Of a stretch of 64,000 nt of DNA, positions 35,214 to 44,504 are shown piece after piece; within the stretch, counting starts at the first letter, position 1; each line of letters begins with the position of its first letter. A program made the translations under genes and the position numbers. Location: positions 1,984,001-2,048,000 of the forward strand of contig NZ_CP129964.1 in NCBI RefSeq assembly GCF_030503675.1, in the 5' to 3' direction. This DNA comes from Lutimonas zeaxanthinifaciens (GTDB lineage Bacteria; Bacteroidota; Bacteroidia; Flavobacteriales; Flavobacteriaceae). The notes under the pieces were generated by a model. It made no database searches. It had not been told where the DNA came from and saw only the letters and a program-made list of their open reading frames with translations.

Positions 35214-37925
35214 ATGAAGGTATACTTGAATGACGTTGCCCATCAGGCAAAAAAGAATGAGACAATTCTGGAATTTGTCAGAAGAATTGAGAGTCTGGAA
35301 GCCATCCCCACAATGTGCCAGGATGATCGACTAGAGAATTTTGGCTCTTGCAGAGTGTGTTCTGTTGAGGTGGCACGTGAAAGAAACGGTATAACTAAAA
35401 CTGTAGCTTCATGCCATACACCTGTTTTTGATGGGGCTTATATCTATCACAACACGGAAAAGATAAAAAGGCTTAGAAAAAATATTCTGGAGTTGGTACT
35501 GACAGATTATCCTTCTGACAAGGTTTTTCCCGAAAAAGGAAAGAAACCAACAGAATTTCAACGGACCATAGCCCAGATCGGAATTCCCAATGTTCGCTAT
35601 CCTAAGGGTAAAAACAGCCTTGATATTGAAAAAGATAATTCACATCCTTATATCAAATCCGATCTTGCTCAATGTATCAATTGTTATCGATGCGTAAGAG
35701 CCTGTGAGGAAATACAGGGTGAAATGGTTTTGGGAATGAGTGGAAGAGGTTTTGCGACGCAAATCATTAAAGGATTTGATACAAATTTTGATCTGTCGGC
35801 CTGTGTTTCGTGTGGTGCCTGTGTTCAAACCTGCCCTACTGAAGCGCTTTCGGATAAATTCACAACCAAAACCCTTGTGGCTGATGAAACGGTCAGGACT
35901 ACATGTACCTATTGCGGTGTTGGTTGCCAACTGGATGTTTCCGTCATGAACGGCGAGATAAAAGGTATTCAGGCTCCCGTTACAGCCGAAGTAAATGAAG
36001 GGCATACTTGCCTGAAAGGAAGGTTTGCCTTCCAGTTCTATAATCATCCCGATCGACTCAAGAACCCTTTGATCAAAAAAAACGGAAAATTTGAAGTGGT
36101 TTCCTGGGAAGAGGCATATGATTTCATGACAGAAGCTCTATTAAAGGTAAAAAAAGAATATGGAGCCGATTCCATCGGATGCATTTCGTCTTCAAGAGCT
36201 TGTAATGAAGAGAATTACCTGATGCAGAAAATGACCCGGGTTGCACTGAACACCAACAACATTGACGGATGCGCTCGAGTATGTCATGCTCCAACGGCTT
36301 TTGGTATGCAACAAGCCTTTGGAACAGGTGCTGCTACAAATTCCATAAAAGACCTTCAGGAAACTGATTGCATCATGCTTTTCGGAGCAAATCCAACGGA
36401 GGCCCATCCTGTTACGGGTGCAAGGATCAAACAGCTTTTTATGAAAGGGATTCCCAGTATCGTTGTCGATCCGGTGAGTACGAGTCTGGCACAACTCGCT
36501 ACTTACCATCTTCAATTAAGGCCGGGTACCAATGTGGCTCTTTTAAATATGATGGGGCATTACATAGTCCGGGAAGGATTGGTTCAAAAAGATTTTATCC
36601 AGAAATATACAGAACAATATGACAGTTTTAAAGATCACGTTTTAACACTTGATATGGATGAGCTGGAGATACTTACAGGAGTGTCCAAAGAATTGGTAAA
36701 AAAAGCGGCCATCGCCTATGCCACGGCTGAGAATGCCATGGAGTTTCACGGACTGGGGGTAACCGAACATTTCCAGGGAAGTAAAACTGTCATGCTGTTA
36801 TCGAACCTGGCCATGATGACCGGAAATATAGGGCGCTCAGGAGTAGGATTAAATCCGTTGAGGGGTCAAAACAACGTTCAGGGTGCGGCTGACATGGGAG
36901 TTCAGCCACATCAGGGAGCCGGATACATGGATGTCAATGATCCGGAAGTTAAAGCCTATTATGCATCAAAATATGGGATATCGGGAATGCCCGAAAAGGA
37001 AGGCCTGAAAATACCGGAAATGCTTGAAGCTGCTATCGCGGGTAAGTTCAAAGCCTTGTGGATCATGGGTGAAGATACCCTTATGACCGATCCAAATACC
37101 TTGCATATACGAAAGGCGATGGAACAACTTGATATCCTTATTGTTCAGGAGTTATTTATGTCTGCTACTGCAGAGATGGCCGATGTAGTGCTTCCTGCTA
37201 GTTCTTATTTTGAAAAAAACGGAACATTTACCAACGGTGAAAGAAGGGTTCAAAGAGTGAATAAAGTTGTTGACCCTATCGGGAATACTAAACCTGATGG
37301 TCAGATGATTATCGATATGATGTACCGTCTCGGTTATGAACAACCAACAGGGCCTGTTTACGATGCGGCAAAGATTTTAGAAGAAATTGCCGAAGTGATT
37401 CCATTTATGAAAGGTATCAGTTGGGACAGATTGGGTAAAAACGGTTTACAATGGCCTGTTTTGGAAGATGGTACTGATACACAGATCATCCATCAGGATG
37501 GAAATTTCAAAAGAGGAAAGGGAAAGTTTCATCATTTTGATTTTGAAGAAACCCCGGAACTCGTAGAGCACAGACAGAAATATCCTTTCATTTTAACAAC
37601 GGCAAGACAACTGGAACATTACAACGCGGGTACAATGACCCGAAGAACGGATAATCAGGAATTATCACCTATGGATTACTTAGAGGTTAATCCACTGGAT
37701 GCTGCTGATAAAAATATTTCAGCAGGAGATTCGGTCAAAATTTTCTCAGATCGGGGAAGTGTCAATATTCCCGTCAAACTTACTTACCTCGTAAAACCGG
37801 GCGTCGTTCGGACTACATTCCATCAACCAGAGGTCTTTATCAATATGATTACAGGCAACGTTGGCGATGAATTCACCCTGACACCCGAATATAAAGTTGT
37901 CGCCGTGGATTTTGAAAAAGTTTGA
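35214..37925 (+). CDS. fdhF: formate dehydrogenase alpha subunit, molybdopterin-dependent
   Basis: 903 residues, cytosolic (no Tat signal). N-terminal 2Fe-2S domain with Cys35, Cys46, Cys49 and a fourth Cys near 67, NuoG-like Cys/His segment, then two 4Fe-4S sites (CINCYRCVRAC, CVSCGACVQTC), a 4Fe-4S of the catalytic domain (CTYCGVGCQL) and the molybdopterin domains. The active-site residue is Cys357 in ARVCHAPTAFG, encoded TGT, so this is a Cys, not selenocysteine, enzyme. Oxidises formate to CO2; with the beta subunit makes NADH. No fdhD or cofactor genes adjoin it. Confidence 0.93.
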   Translation: MKVYLNDVAHQAKKNETILEFVRRIESLEAIPTMCQDDRLENFGSCRVCSVEVARERNGITKTVASCHTPVFDGAYIYHNTEKIKRLRKNILELVLTDYPSDKVFPEKGKKPTEFQRTIAQIGIPNVRYPKGKNSLDIEKDNSHPYIKSDLAQCINCYRCVRACEEIQGEMVLGMSGRGFATQIIKGFDTNFDLSACVSCGACVQTCPTEALSDKFTTKTLVADETVRTTCTYCGVGCQLDVSVMNGEIKGIQAPVTAEVNEGHTCLKGRFAFQFYNHPDRLKNPLIKKNGKFEVVSWEEAYDFMTEALLKVKKEYGADSIGCISSSRACNEENYLMQKMTRVALNTNNIDGCARVCHAPTAFGMQQAFGTGAATNSIKDLQETDCIMLFGANPTEAHPVTGARIKQLFMKGIPSIVVDPVSTSLAQLATYHLQLRPGTNVALLNMMGHYIVREGLVQKDFIQKYTEQYDSFKDHVLTLDMDELEILTGVSKELVKKAAIAYATAENAMEFHGLGVTEHFQGSKTVMLLSNLAMMTGNIGRSGVGLNPLRGQNNVQGAADMGVQPHQGAGYMDVNDPEVKAYYASKYGISGMPEKEGLKIPEMLEAAIAGKFKALWIMGEDTLMTDPNTLHIRKAMEQLDILIVQELFMSATAEMADVVLPASSYFEKNGTFTNGERRVQRVNKVVDPIGNTKPDGQMIIDMMYRLGYEQPTGPVYDAAKILEEIAEVIPFMKGISWDRLGKNGLQWPVLEDGTDTQIIHQDGNFKRGKGKFHHFDFEETPELVEHRQKYPFILTTARQLEHYNAGTMTRRTDNQELSPMDYLEVNPLDAADKNISAGDSVKIFSDRGSVNIPVKLTYLVKPGVVRTTFHQPEVFINMITGNVGDEFTLTPEYKVVAVDFEKV

Positions 37926-37946
37926 TATTCGTGATTTAAAGAGAAA

Positions 37947-38714
37947 TCAGGCATTAATTTCAACTTGCAATCCATCATAAGCCAGAAAGACATTAGGCGG
38001 CAACTGTTTTGACACACGTTCATGAAAGCCAAGACGATGACTGATATGGGTTAAATATGCTTTTTGGGGTTTTAACTCGGCTATAAATTCCAGGGCCTCT
38101 TCCAGATTGAAATGAGTCGGATGAGGATCTATTCTCAGTGCGTTTACAATAAGCACATCCAATCCTTTTAACTTTTCTTTTTCCCTTTCGCTAACTGTTT
38201 TGGCATCGGTGACATAAGCCATCTTATCAATCCTAAAACCAAATATTCTCAACCATCCATGCATGACCTCAACAGGATAAATCTCTTTTCCTCCCAAATT
38301 AAATGATTTGTTCTCGAAAATCTCGATGGACACATTCGGCGCCCCTGCATATCTGTTTTCCGTGGCAAAAATATAAGCAAATCTTTCTTTGAGATTATCG
38401 GCTACTGTCTGATCCATATACATTTTAACAAAGCCATTGCGCAGAGAGAATGGCCTAATATCATCTAAACCGGCCGTATGATCGGCATGATAATGTGTAA
38501 AAAGAATTCCGTCAAGCCTGCTTGCTCCAGCAGTTAGTAATTGCTGCCGAAAATCAGGCCCGCAATCAATCACATAAACCTGATTATCCCATTCCATCAT
38601 TAAGGAAGACCTGAGTCTTTTATCCTTTTGATTGGTTGAAAGACAGACCTCATCTTTTGACCCAATCACAGGAATTCCCTGAGAGGTTCCGGTGCCTAAA
38701 AAAGTGATTTTCAT
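37947..38714 (-). CDS. MBL-fold metal-dependent hydrolase, PhnP-like
   Basis: 255 residues. Metallo-beta-lactamase fold with LGTGTSQGIPVIG at the N-terminus, metal motif THYHADHTAGLDD (HxHxDH), VTDAKTV and the late histidine in LTHISHRLG. The opening resembles PhnP (cyclic ribose phosphodiesterase) and related phosphodiesterases. No phosphonate genes here, so the substrate is unknown. Converges on formate dehydrogenase with 21 bases between stops. Confidence 0.85.
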   Translation of the reverse strand: MKITFLGTGTSQGIPVIGSKDEVCLSTNQKDKRLRSSLMMEWDNQVYVIDCGPDFRQQLLTAGASRLDGILFTHYHADHTAGLDDIRPFSLRNGFVKMYMDQTVADNLKERFAYIFATENRYAGAPNVSIEIFENKSFNLGGKEIYPVEVMHGWLRIFGFRIDKMAYVTDAKTVSEREKEKLKGLDVLIVNALRIDPHPTHFNLEEALEFIAELKPQKAYLTHISHRLGFHERVSKQLPPNVFLAYDGLQVEINA

Positions 38715-38929
38715 CGATAGCAGTTTGTGACAAAAATAACATTAAATGACCTAAACTTTTGTGCCTCGTCAAAAAAGAATATATTTACTTGATTCACTGA
38801 TACTTAAGTCTAATAAAAAATAATATAAAAATTTATTTAAAGATTGAATTTTGTTGCTACAAAATGACTTAAATCATTAATTAAACTTAAATTTAATTCT
38901 AAATTTATGATCAATTCAAATCATTCCAA

Positions 38930-40030
38930 ATGACAATAGGTATTTTAAAAGAAACGATTAAAAGTGAAAAAAGAGTTTCTATTTCCCCAAAAATCGCCAG
39001 GTTTCTGATTGATGAGGGATTCGATATTTTAGTGCAGGATGGCGCAGGTAATTCATCTAAATTCAGCAATGAGGATTATAAAGATGCCGGTGCTAAAGTT
39101 GAAAAAAGAGGCGTTGTTTATAAAAACAGTGATGTTCTTGTTAAAATAAACCCATTTGATGAAGACGAATTAAAACTTGTTGACAATCATCACATTCTGA
39201 TCTGCCAATTGTTTCACAAATCACATCCTGAAATCGTAAAGTTAATTGCGGAAAAAGGAGCCTCCATATTTTCAATGGATGCTTTGCCCAGAATCTCAAG
39301 AGCACAGGACATGGATGTTTTAAGCTCTCAAAGTAATCTGGCAGGATACAAAGCAGTCATCAAAGGAGCTTATGAAATGACAAAAATATTCCCTTTGATG
39401 ATGACTGCAGCAGGTACCATCACTCCCTCCAGAGTTCTGATCTACGGAGTTGGAGTCGCCGGACTGCAGGCCATCGCCACAGCAAAAAGGCTCGGTGCCA
39501 TTGTGGAAGCCACTGATATAAGGCTTGAAACAAAAGAACAGGCTGAATCGTTAGGAGCCAGTTTTATAACCGTTGAAGGGAATGGAGAGGAATCTGATAA
39601 GGGTTATGCCAAAGCAGCTTCTGAAGAATACGCAAGAAAACAGAAGGAAGCTGTAAACAAATCACTTTTCAAAGCAGATCTTGTGATCACTACGGCTATG
39701 GTTCCCGGTAGGAAATCTCCTGTCCTTATTACAGAAGATCAGGTAAAACAAATGAAGAATGGGGCGGTAATCATTGATTTGGCTGCTGCACAGGGCGGGA
39801 ATTGTGAACTGAGCAAAATGAATAAAACCGTACTGAAAAACGGTGTAAAAATCATTGGAACTACCATTGCCCCTGAAAGTGTCTCAACAAATGCAAGCGA
39901 CCTTTATGCAAAAAACATGTCTAACTTTATAACATATCTTACTGAAAACAATGAGTTTAAGTGGGATCTTGAAGATGAAATCACCGATGAGACACTGATC
40001 GTCAAAGACGGTGTTATCAGAAAAAATTAA
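38930..40030 (+). CDS. pntA: NAD(P) transhydrogenase alpha-1 subunit (NAD-binding)
   Basis: 366 residues, domain I of the proton-translocating transhydrogenase. Seen: MTIGILKETIKSEKRVSISP, YKAVIKGAYEMTKIFPLMMTAAG, the dinucleotide motif VLIYGVGVAGLQAIATAKRLGA, and the hinge VDKDL-like TAMVPGRKSPVLI. Uses the proton gradient, with the next two genes, to make NADPH from NADH. Split alpha, as in Rhodospirillum and other three-gene types. The 215-base gap upstream is AT-rich; no complete promoter seen. Confidence 0.94.
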   Translation: MTIGILKETIKSEKRVSISPKIARFLIDEGFDILVQDGAGNSSKFSNEDYKDAGAKVEKRGVVYKNSDVLVKINPFDEDELKLVDNHHILICQLFHKSHPEIVKLIAEKGASIFSMDALPRISRAQDMDVLSSQSNLAGYKAVIKGAYEMTKIFPLMMTAAGTITPSRVLIYGVGVAGLQAIATAKRLGAIVEATDIRLETKEQAESLGASFITVEGNGEESDKGYAKAASEEYARKQKEAVNKSLFKADLVITTAMVPGRKSPVLITEDQVKQMKNGAVIIDLAAAQGGNCELSKMNKTVLKNGVKIIGTTIAPESVSTNASDLYAKNMSNFITYLTENNEFKWDLEDEITDETLIVKDGVIRKN

Positions 40031-40041
40031 TCTAAATAATT

Positions 40042-40350
40042 ATGCAAGAATTCATAGAATTAATCAGTAATAACCTTCAAATGATTTACATCGTCATATT
40101 AATGATTTTTGTTGGTGTTGAAGTTATAGGGCACGTCCCTGCAGTTCTGCACACCCCGCTAATGTCTGGTGCAAATGCCATACACGGGGTTGTGATCATT
40201 GGAGCCATCTTGGTGATGCTTGGTGCAGATCCGGATAATCTTTTGGCTTTATCTCTTGGATTTGTAGCAGTGTTTCTGGGAACACTGAATGTTGTTGGTG
40301 GGTTTGTTGTCACTGACCGTATGTTAGAAATGTTTAAAAAGAAAAAATGA
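40042..40350 (+). CDS. NAD(P) transhydrogenase alpha-2 subunit (membrane part)
   Basis: 102 residues with three to four membrane helices: VGVEVIGHVPAVLHTPLMSGANAIHG is the conserved core (quoted here in two parts, VIGHVPAVLHTPLM and SGANAIHGVV). It forms half of the proton channel with PntB. Starts 11 bases after the alpha-1 stop and overlaps pntB by 4 bases. Confidence 0.94.
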   Translation: MQEFIELISNNLQMIYIVILMIFVGVEVIGHVPAVLHTPLMSGANAIHGVVIIGAILVMLGADPDNLLALSLGFVAVFLGTLNVVGGFVVTDRMLEMFKKKK

Positions 40351-41741
40351 TGACATATTTATTCAGTCTTGAGATCATTTATCTCATCGCCTCGGTGACC
40401 TATATAGTAGGCTTAAAAATGCTTGGTCACCCCGAAACTGCACGTAAAGGAAACCTGATCGCTGCCTTTGGAATGACACTGGCTATTTTAGGAACCATTT
40501 TTTTATTTGAAGGAGAAGTTCAGCCAAAGGTCTATTACCTTATTGGTGGTGCCATACTGATTGGAACCTTATTTGGATGGGGTATTGCCAAAAAAGTAGA
40601 CATGACAAAAATGCCGGAGCTCGTATCCCTGTTTAACGGTATGGGAGGCGCCAGTGCAGCAATCATTGGGCTTATTGAGTTTGGCCATTATACAGGAGAT
40701 ACGATCTCCATTTTGACTATTATTGCCGGTATGATCATTGGTAGCATCTCTTTTTCAGGAAGTATGATTGCCTGGGCAAAGCTGAATGGAACACTTAATA
40801 AACCCGTCAGACTTCCCGCTTATAATATTGTAAACAATGTTGTACTGGCAGCCATTTTAGGATTTGGAGTGTACATTACCCTAAGCGGCTCTGATAGCCA
40901 GCTATACCTTTATTTGTTGTTCTTTGCAGCATTATTGTATGGAGTATTATTCGTTATTCCTATTGGTGGTGCCGATATGCCGGTAGTCATCTCATTGTTA
41001 AACTCTTTTACTGGTCTGGCTGCTGCATTTGCAGGTTTCCTTTATGGAAATATGGTCATGCTAACAGGGGGTATTTTGGTTGGATCTGCAGGAACAATAC
41101 TGACTTTTGCCATGTGTGATGCCATGAACCGGCCTCTTTCCAGTGTTATTTTTGGTGCGTTCGGTGAAGGATCAGCGGGTGCAAGTGCCGCCAAAAAAAG
41201 TGCTCAGGGTAATTTGAAAAAAACTACTCCAAGTGATGCTGCGATCCTGATGAATTATGCCAATCAGGTCATTATAGTTCCAGGGTACGGTCTTGCGGTA
41301 GCGCAAGCTCAGCACGTAATTCACGAATTGGAATTGCTACTGGAGGAAAAAGGTGTGCAAGTAAAATATGCTATCCATCCCGTGGCTGGTAGAATGCCTG
41401 GTCATATGAACGTTCTCCTGGCTGAAACAAATGTGGACTACGATAAACTGATTGAAATGGAAGACATCAACTCTGATTTTCAGAACACCGATGCCGTTTT
41501 GGTTGTTGGTGCAAACGATGTTGTTAACCCTGCAGCACACAACGATCCTGCAAGTCCGATCTATGGAATGCCCATTCTCGATGTAGAAAATGCCAAAACC
41601 ATAATCATCAATAAAAGAAGTATGAATCCGGGTTATGCCGGAATTGAAAACGAATTGTTCTTTAATCAGAAAACGTCAATGCTGTTTGGTGACGCAAAAG
41701 ATGTGTTGACAAAACTGGTTCAGGAACTTAAAGCCATGTAA
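40347..41741 (+). CDS. pntB: NAD(P) transhydrogenase beta subunit
   Basis: 464 residues: about eight membrane helices in the first 270 residues, then the NADP-binding domain III with VPGYGLAVAQAQHV, HPVAGRMPGHMNVLLAE and VVGANDVVNPAAH. The alpha-2 stop overlaps its ATG. In this window it sits 2.4 kb past a formate dehydrogenase that makes NADH, its likely substrate. Confidence 0.95.
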   Translation: MMTYLFSLEIIYLIASVTYIVGLKMLGHPETARKGNLIAAFGMTLAILGTIFLFEGEVQPKVYYLIGGAILIGTLFGWGIAKKVDMTKMPELVSLFNGMGGASAAIIGLIEFGHYTGDTISILTIIAGMIIGSISFSGSMIAWAKLNGTLNKPVRLPAYNIVNNVVLAAILGFGVYITLSGSDSQLYLYLLFFAALLYGVLFVIPIGGADMPVVISLLNSFTGLAAAFAGFLYGNMVMLTGGILVGSAGTILTFAMCDAMNRPLSSVIFGAFGEGSAGASAAKKSAQGNLKKTTPSDAAILMNYANQVIIVPGYGLAVAQAQHVIHELELLLEEKGVQVKYAIHPVAGRMPGHMNVLLAETNVDYDKLIEMEDINSDFQNTDAVLVVGANDVVNPAAHNDPASPIYGMPILDVENAKTIIINKRSMNPGYAGIENELFFNQKTSMLFGDAKDVLTKLVQELKAM

Positions 41742-41811
41742 ACTTTTATGAACAGTCCCCACAGGGGCTAACAATTTTTAATCAAAATCTTTTTACTCGT
41801 TAAATCTTGAG

Positions 41812-41819
41812 TATATTTG
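41812..41819 (+). promoter_or_regulatory. candidate -7 box for the 488-residue protein gene
   Basis: TATATTTG, exact TAnnTTTG, 17 bases before the ATG at 41836. A weak -33 (T-run at about 41789) precedes it. Confidence 0.5.
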
Positions 41820-41835
41820 CTAAAAAGATTTATTG

Positions 41836-43299
41836 ATGAGTTTTATTAAAGGTGATGCAGAACTGGAACATGTTCTGTCGATTAAACAAAAATCTCTAAG
41901 GGTTAATTTAAACGACCACATCTATGGCACCTTCGCTGAAATTGGTGCGGGCCAGGAAACTGTGCGTCATTTTTTCAGAGCCGGAGGTGCATCTGGAACC
42001 ATAGCAAAGGCCATGTCAGCATATGATAAAGACTTTTCTGATGCTATTTATGGTATGGAACAGGATCGACGCTATGTAACAGAGTCTCGTTTAAGAAAAA
42101 TGCTAAGGCATGAGGTGGAGCTCATTGAAGAAAGGTTGAGCAGGGATAAGCATCCGAACAAGATTTTCTTCTCCTATGCAAATACGGTTACCACGATTGA
42201 TTTTGCGAAAAACTTCAAAGGTCATGGATGGGTTGGTATTCGTTTCCAGATGGATGCACTTGAGGATTACAACGAAATTGTGATCCATGTAAGGTTCAAA
42301 CAATCAGATTCAAAACTACAGCAGGAAACTCTGGGAATGCTGGGAGCTAATCTCATATACGGAGCTTTCTATCTGAATGACAGCCCTAAAGATCTGCTTA
42401 AATCATTTTATGACAATATCGATAAAGACACCATTGAAATTGATATGGTCGATTTTTCAGGACCAAGGTTTATGTATGTGGACAACAGGTTAATGAGTCT
42501 GCACTTGTTGAAGAACGGGATGACAAATGCGGTCATGTTTGGCCCTGATGGAAATAACCTCCTCCCTGCGCAACAACTTTACAAGAAGAATATTCTTGCC
42601 TTAAGAGGAAGTTACCGACCGGTTACCCGGGTAAACATGGAGATGTATGAAGAGGCGAAAAAGATGTTCTTCTCTGACAAACGGGTTACTGAGAAAAACA
42701 CACATGTAATATTCGAAATTACTCTGGCAAATTTAAGGTCTGAGGGAAAGATCAATGAACGTGATTTCCTTGACCGGGCCGAGCTGTTGTGTTCACTGGG
42801 TCAAACGGTGATGATTACGAATTTTCAGGAGTATTACAAACTGGTCGATTATTTCTCTGAATTTACCAAAGCCAGGATGGGCCTTGCCATGGGGGTTTAC
42901 AACCTTATTCAGATTTTTGACGAAAAATACTACCGAGATCTTAGTGGAGGTGTCCTTGAAGCCTTCGGTAAATTGTTCTATAAGGATCTCAAAGTATATC
43001 TCTATCCTCTTAAAGATATGGAAACCGGCGAAATCATTACAAGTGCAAATCTGAAGGTGCATCCAAGGATGAAGGAACTTTATAAGTACTTCAAATTCAA
43101 TGGAAGAATAGCCGATATTACTAAATTTGATCCTGATATTTTAGAGATTTTCTCAAGAAAAGCCTTTAAAATGATCGTAAATGGTGAAGACGGATGGGAA
43201 GAAATGCTGCCTGAAGGAGTTGCAAAGATCATTAAAGAAAAGCGCCTTTTTGGATACAACAGGAGAAGGCATGAAGGTAAAAGGAAAAAAGTAAAATAA
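41836..43299 (+). CDS. conserved protein of unknown function, 487 residues
   Basis: Starts MSFIKGDAELEHVLS (ATG at 41836; a TTG just before it could also serve). Soluble, no signal peptide. Recurring features: IYGTFAEIGAGQETVRHFFRAGG near residue 35 (quoted in parts: TFAEIGAGQETVRHFF), IFFSYANTVTTIDF, WVGIRFQMD, MFGPDGNNLLPA, and LGQTVMITNFQEYYKLV. Databases I remember give it conflicting names including a nicotinate mononucleotide adenylyltransferase, but I see none of the HxGH or ISSTxxR motifs of that family. Own promoter and terminator. Function unknown. Confidence 0.7.
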   Translation: MSFIKGDAELEHVLSIKQKSLRVNLNDHIYGTFAEIGAGQETVRHFFRAGGASGTIAKAMSAYDKDFSDAIYGMEQDRRYVTESRLRKMLRHEVELIEERLSRDKHPNKIFFSYANTVTTIDFAKNFKGHGWVGIRFQMDALEDYNEIVIHVRFKQSDSKLQQETLGMLGANLIYGAFYLNDSPKDLLKSFYDNIDKDTIEIDMVDFSGPRFMYVDNRLMSLHLLKNGMTNAVMFGPDGNNLLPAQQLYKKNILALRGSYRPVTRVNMEMYEEAKKMFFSDKRVTEKNTHVIFEITLANLRSEGKINERDFLDRAELLCSLGQTVMITNFQEYYKLVDYFSEFTKARMGLAMGVYNLIQIFDEKYYRDLSGGVLEAFGKLFYKDLKVYLYPLKDMETGEIITSANLKVHPRMKELYKYFKFNGRIADITKFDPDILEIFSRKAFKMIVNGEDGWEEMLPEGVAKIIKEKRLFGYNRRRHEGKRKKVK

Positions 43300-43326
43300 A
43301 CAAAGGGACCGATGGTCCCTTTGTTT
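43298..43326. terminator. bidirectional terminator after the 488-residue protein gene
   Basis: AAACAAAGGGACC and GGTCCCTTTGTTT form a perfect 13-bp stem around GAT. It is strong and symmetric, between convergent genes. Confidence 0.85.
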
Positions 43327-43352
43327 ATATCTGATTTTACTCTAAAATTAGG

Positions 43353-43802
43353 TCATAGTATCTGTGCTGCATGATCCTTTGTTTTTACTTTGGATATGAC
43401 ATCTGAGATCATTCCATTTTCATCGATCACAAATGTAGTTCGGTGGATACCATCGTATTCTCTTCCCATGAATTTTTTAGGACCCCACACGCCATAGGCC
43501 ATAATTACATCTTTATTTTCATCAGCGAGCAAACTATAGGGCAATTCCTGCTTGTTACTAAAATTCAACTGCCGTTTTTCAGAATCAGCACTCACACCAA
43601 TGATTTCATATCCTTTGTCTTGAAAGGAGCTATAATTATCCCTTAAATTGCAGGCTTCTGCCGTACATCCTGGTGTACTAGCCTTTGGATAAAAGAAAAG
43701 AACTACTTTCTTACCTTTGAAATCCTTTAAGTTCACCGTTTCACCATGTTGATTGTTAACCGAAAATTCAGGGGCCTTATCCCCTACCTTTAGTGTCGTC
43801 AT
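43353..43802 (-). CDS. bcp: thiol peroxidase of the BCP (peroxiredoxin Q) type
   Basis: 149 residues, cytosolic. FFYPKASTPGCTAEACNLRD carries the peroxidatic and resolving cysteines five residues apart, as in BCP. Reduces hydrogen peroxide and organic peroxides using thioredoxin. Divergent from nth with 31 bases between. Confidence 0.94.
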   Translation of the reverse strand: MTTLKVGDKAPEFSVNNQHGETVNLKDFKGKKVVLFFYPKASTPGCTAEACNLRDNYSSFQDKGYEIIGVSADSEKRQLNFSNKQELPYSLLADENKDVIMAYGVWGPKKFMGREYDGIHRTTFVIDENGMISDVISKVKTKDHAAQIL

Positions 43803-43833
43803 TATTTGTATTTTTACTCAAAAATACTGAAAA

Positions 43834-44466
43834 ATGACTAAAAAGGAAAAGGTTCAATTCGTAATAGACACCCTGCAATCACTTTACCCCGATCCACCAA
43901 TTCCATTAAATCATAAGGATCCCTATACCTTGTTAATCGCTGTTTTACTTTCAGCGCAAAGTACTGATGCACGGGTTAACCTAATCACACCTATTCTTTT
44001 TGAAAAAGCTGACAACCCTTTTGATATGGTCAAACTAAGTGTTGATGAGATTCGCGAAATCATCAAACCTGTTGGACTTTCTCCTATGAAATCGAAAGGA
44101 ATTTATGGCTTATCAAAAATTCTAATTGAAAAATATAATGGTGAAGTTCCTGCCGATATTCAATTATTGGAAGAACTTCCCTCCGTTGGCCACAAAACTG
44201 CTTCTGTAGTTATGAGCCAGGCCTTTGGGGTTCCAAGCTTTCCTGTAGACACTCATATTCACAGGCTAATGTATCGATGGAACCTAAGTACCGGAAAAAA
44301 TGTGGTTCAAACTGAAAAAGATGCAAAAAGACTATTTCCAAAAGAGCTTTGGAACAAACTGCATTTACAAATCATTTTTTATGGGAGAGAGTATTCCCCC
44401 GCAAGAGGATGGAATAAGGAAAAAGATATTATTACCAAAACCGTTGGAAGAAAACATCTAAAATAA
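43834..44466 (+). CDS. nth: endonuclease III-like DNA glycosylase lacking the Fe-S cluster
   Basis: 210 residues of the HhH-GPD base-excision family, removing oxidised pyrimidines. The helix-hairpin-helix LEELPSVGHKTASVVM contains the catalytic Lys and VDTHIHRLMYRW the catalytic Asp. The C-terminal C-x6-C-x2-C-x5-C cluster of E. coli Nth is absent: the chain has no cysteine at all and ends soon after REYSPARGW. Activity is likely because the catalytic residues remain, but it may have a different substrate or stability. Confidence 0.88.
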   Translation: MTKKEKVQFVIDTLQSLYPDPPIPLNHKDPYTLLIAVLLSAQSTDARVNLITPILFEKADNPFDMVKLSVDEIREIIKPVGLSPMKSKGIYGLSKILIEKYNGEVPADIQLLEELPSVGHKTASVVMSQAFGVPSFPVDTHIHRLMYRWNLSTGKNVVQTEKDAKRLFPKELWNKLHLQIIFYGREYSPARGWNKEKDIITKTVGRKHLK

Positions 44467-44500
44467 AAAAAGCTCCTAATAATTCTATTAAGAGCTTTTT
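44465..44500. terminator. terminator after nth
   Basis: AGCTCCTAATA and TATTAAGAGCT pair with a single mismatch around ATTC, between an A-run and a T-run. Works on the plus strand for nth, and could stop the small ORF on the other strand. Confidence 0.75.
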
Positions 44501-44504
44501 CCGA

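Noticed and set aside
36282-36284. Possible selenocysteine formate dehydrogenase
   Set aside because: The active-site codon is TGT (Cys357), not TGA, and no SECIS or sel genes are seen.
41754-41769. CCCC-ACA-GGGG hairpin after pntB as a terminator
   Set aside because: Stem of only about four to five pairs and the T-run begins several bases later; too weak to list.
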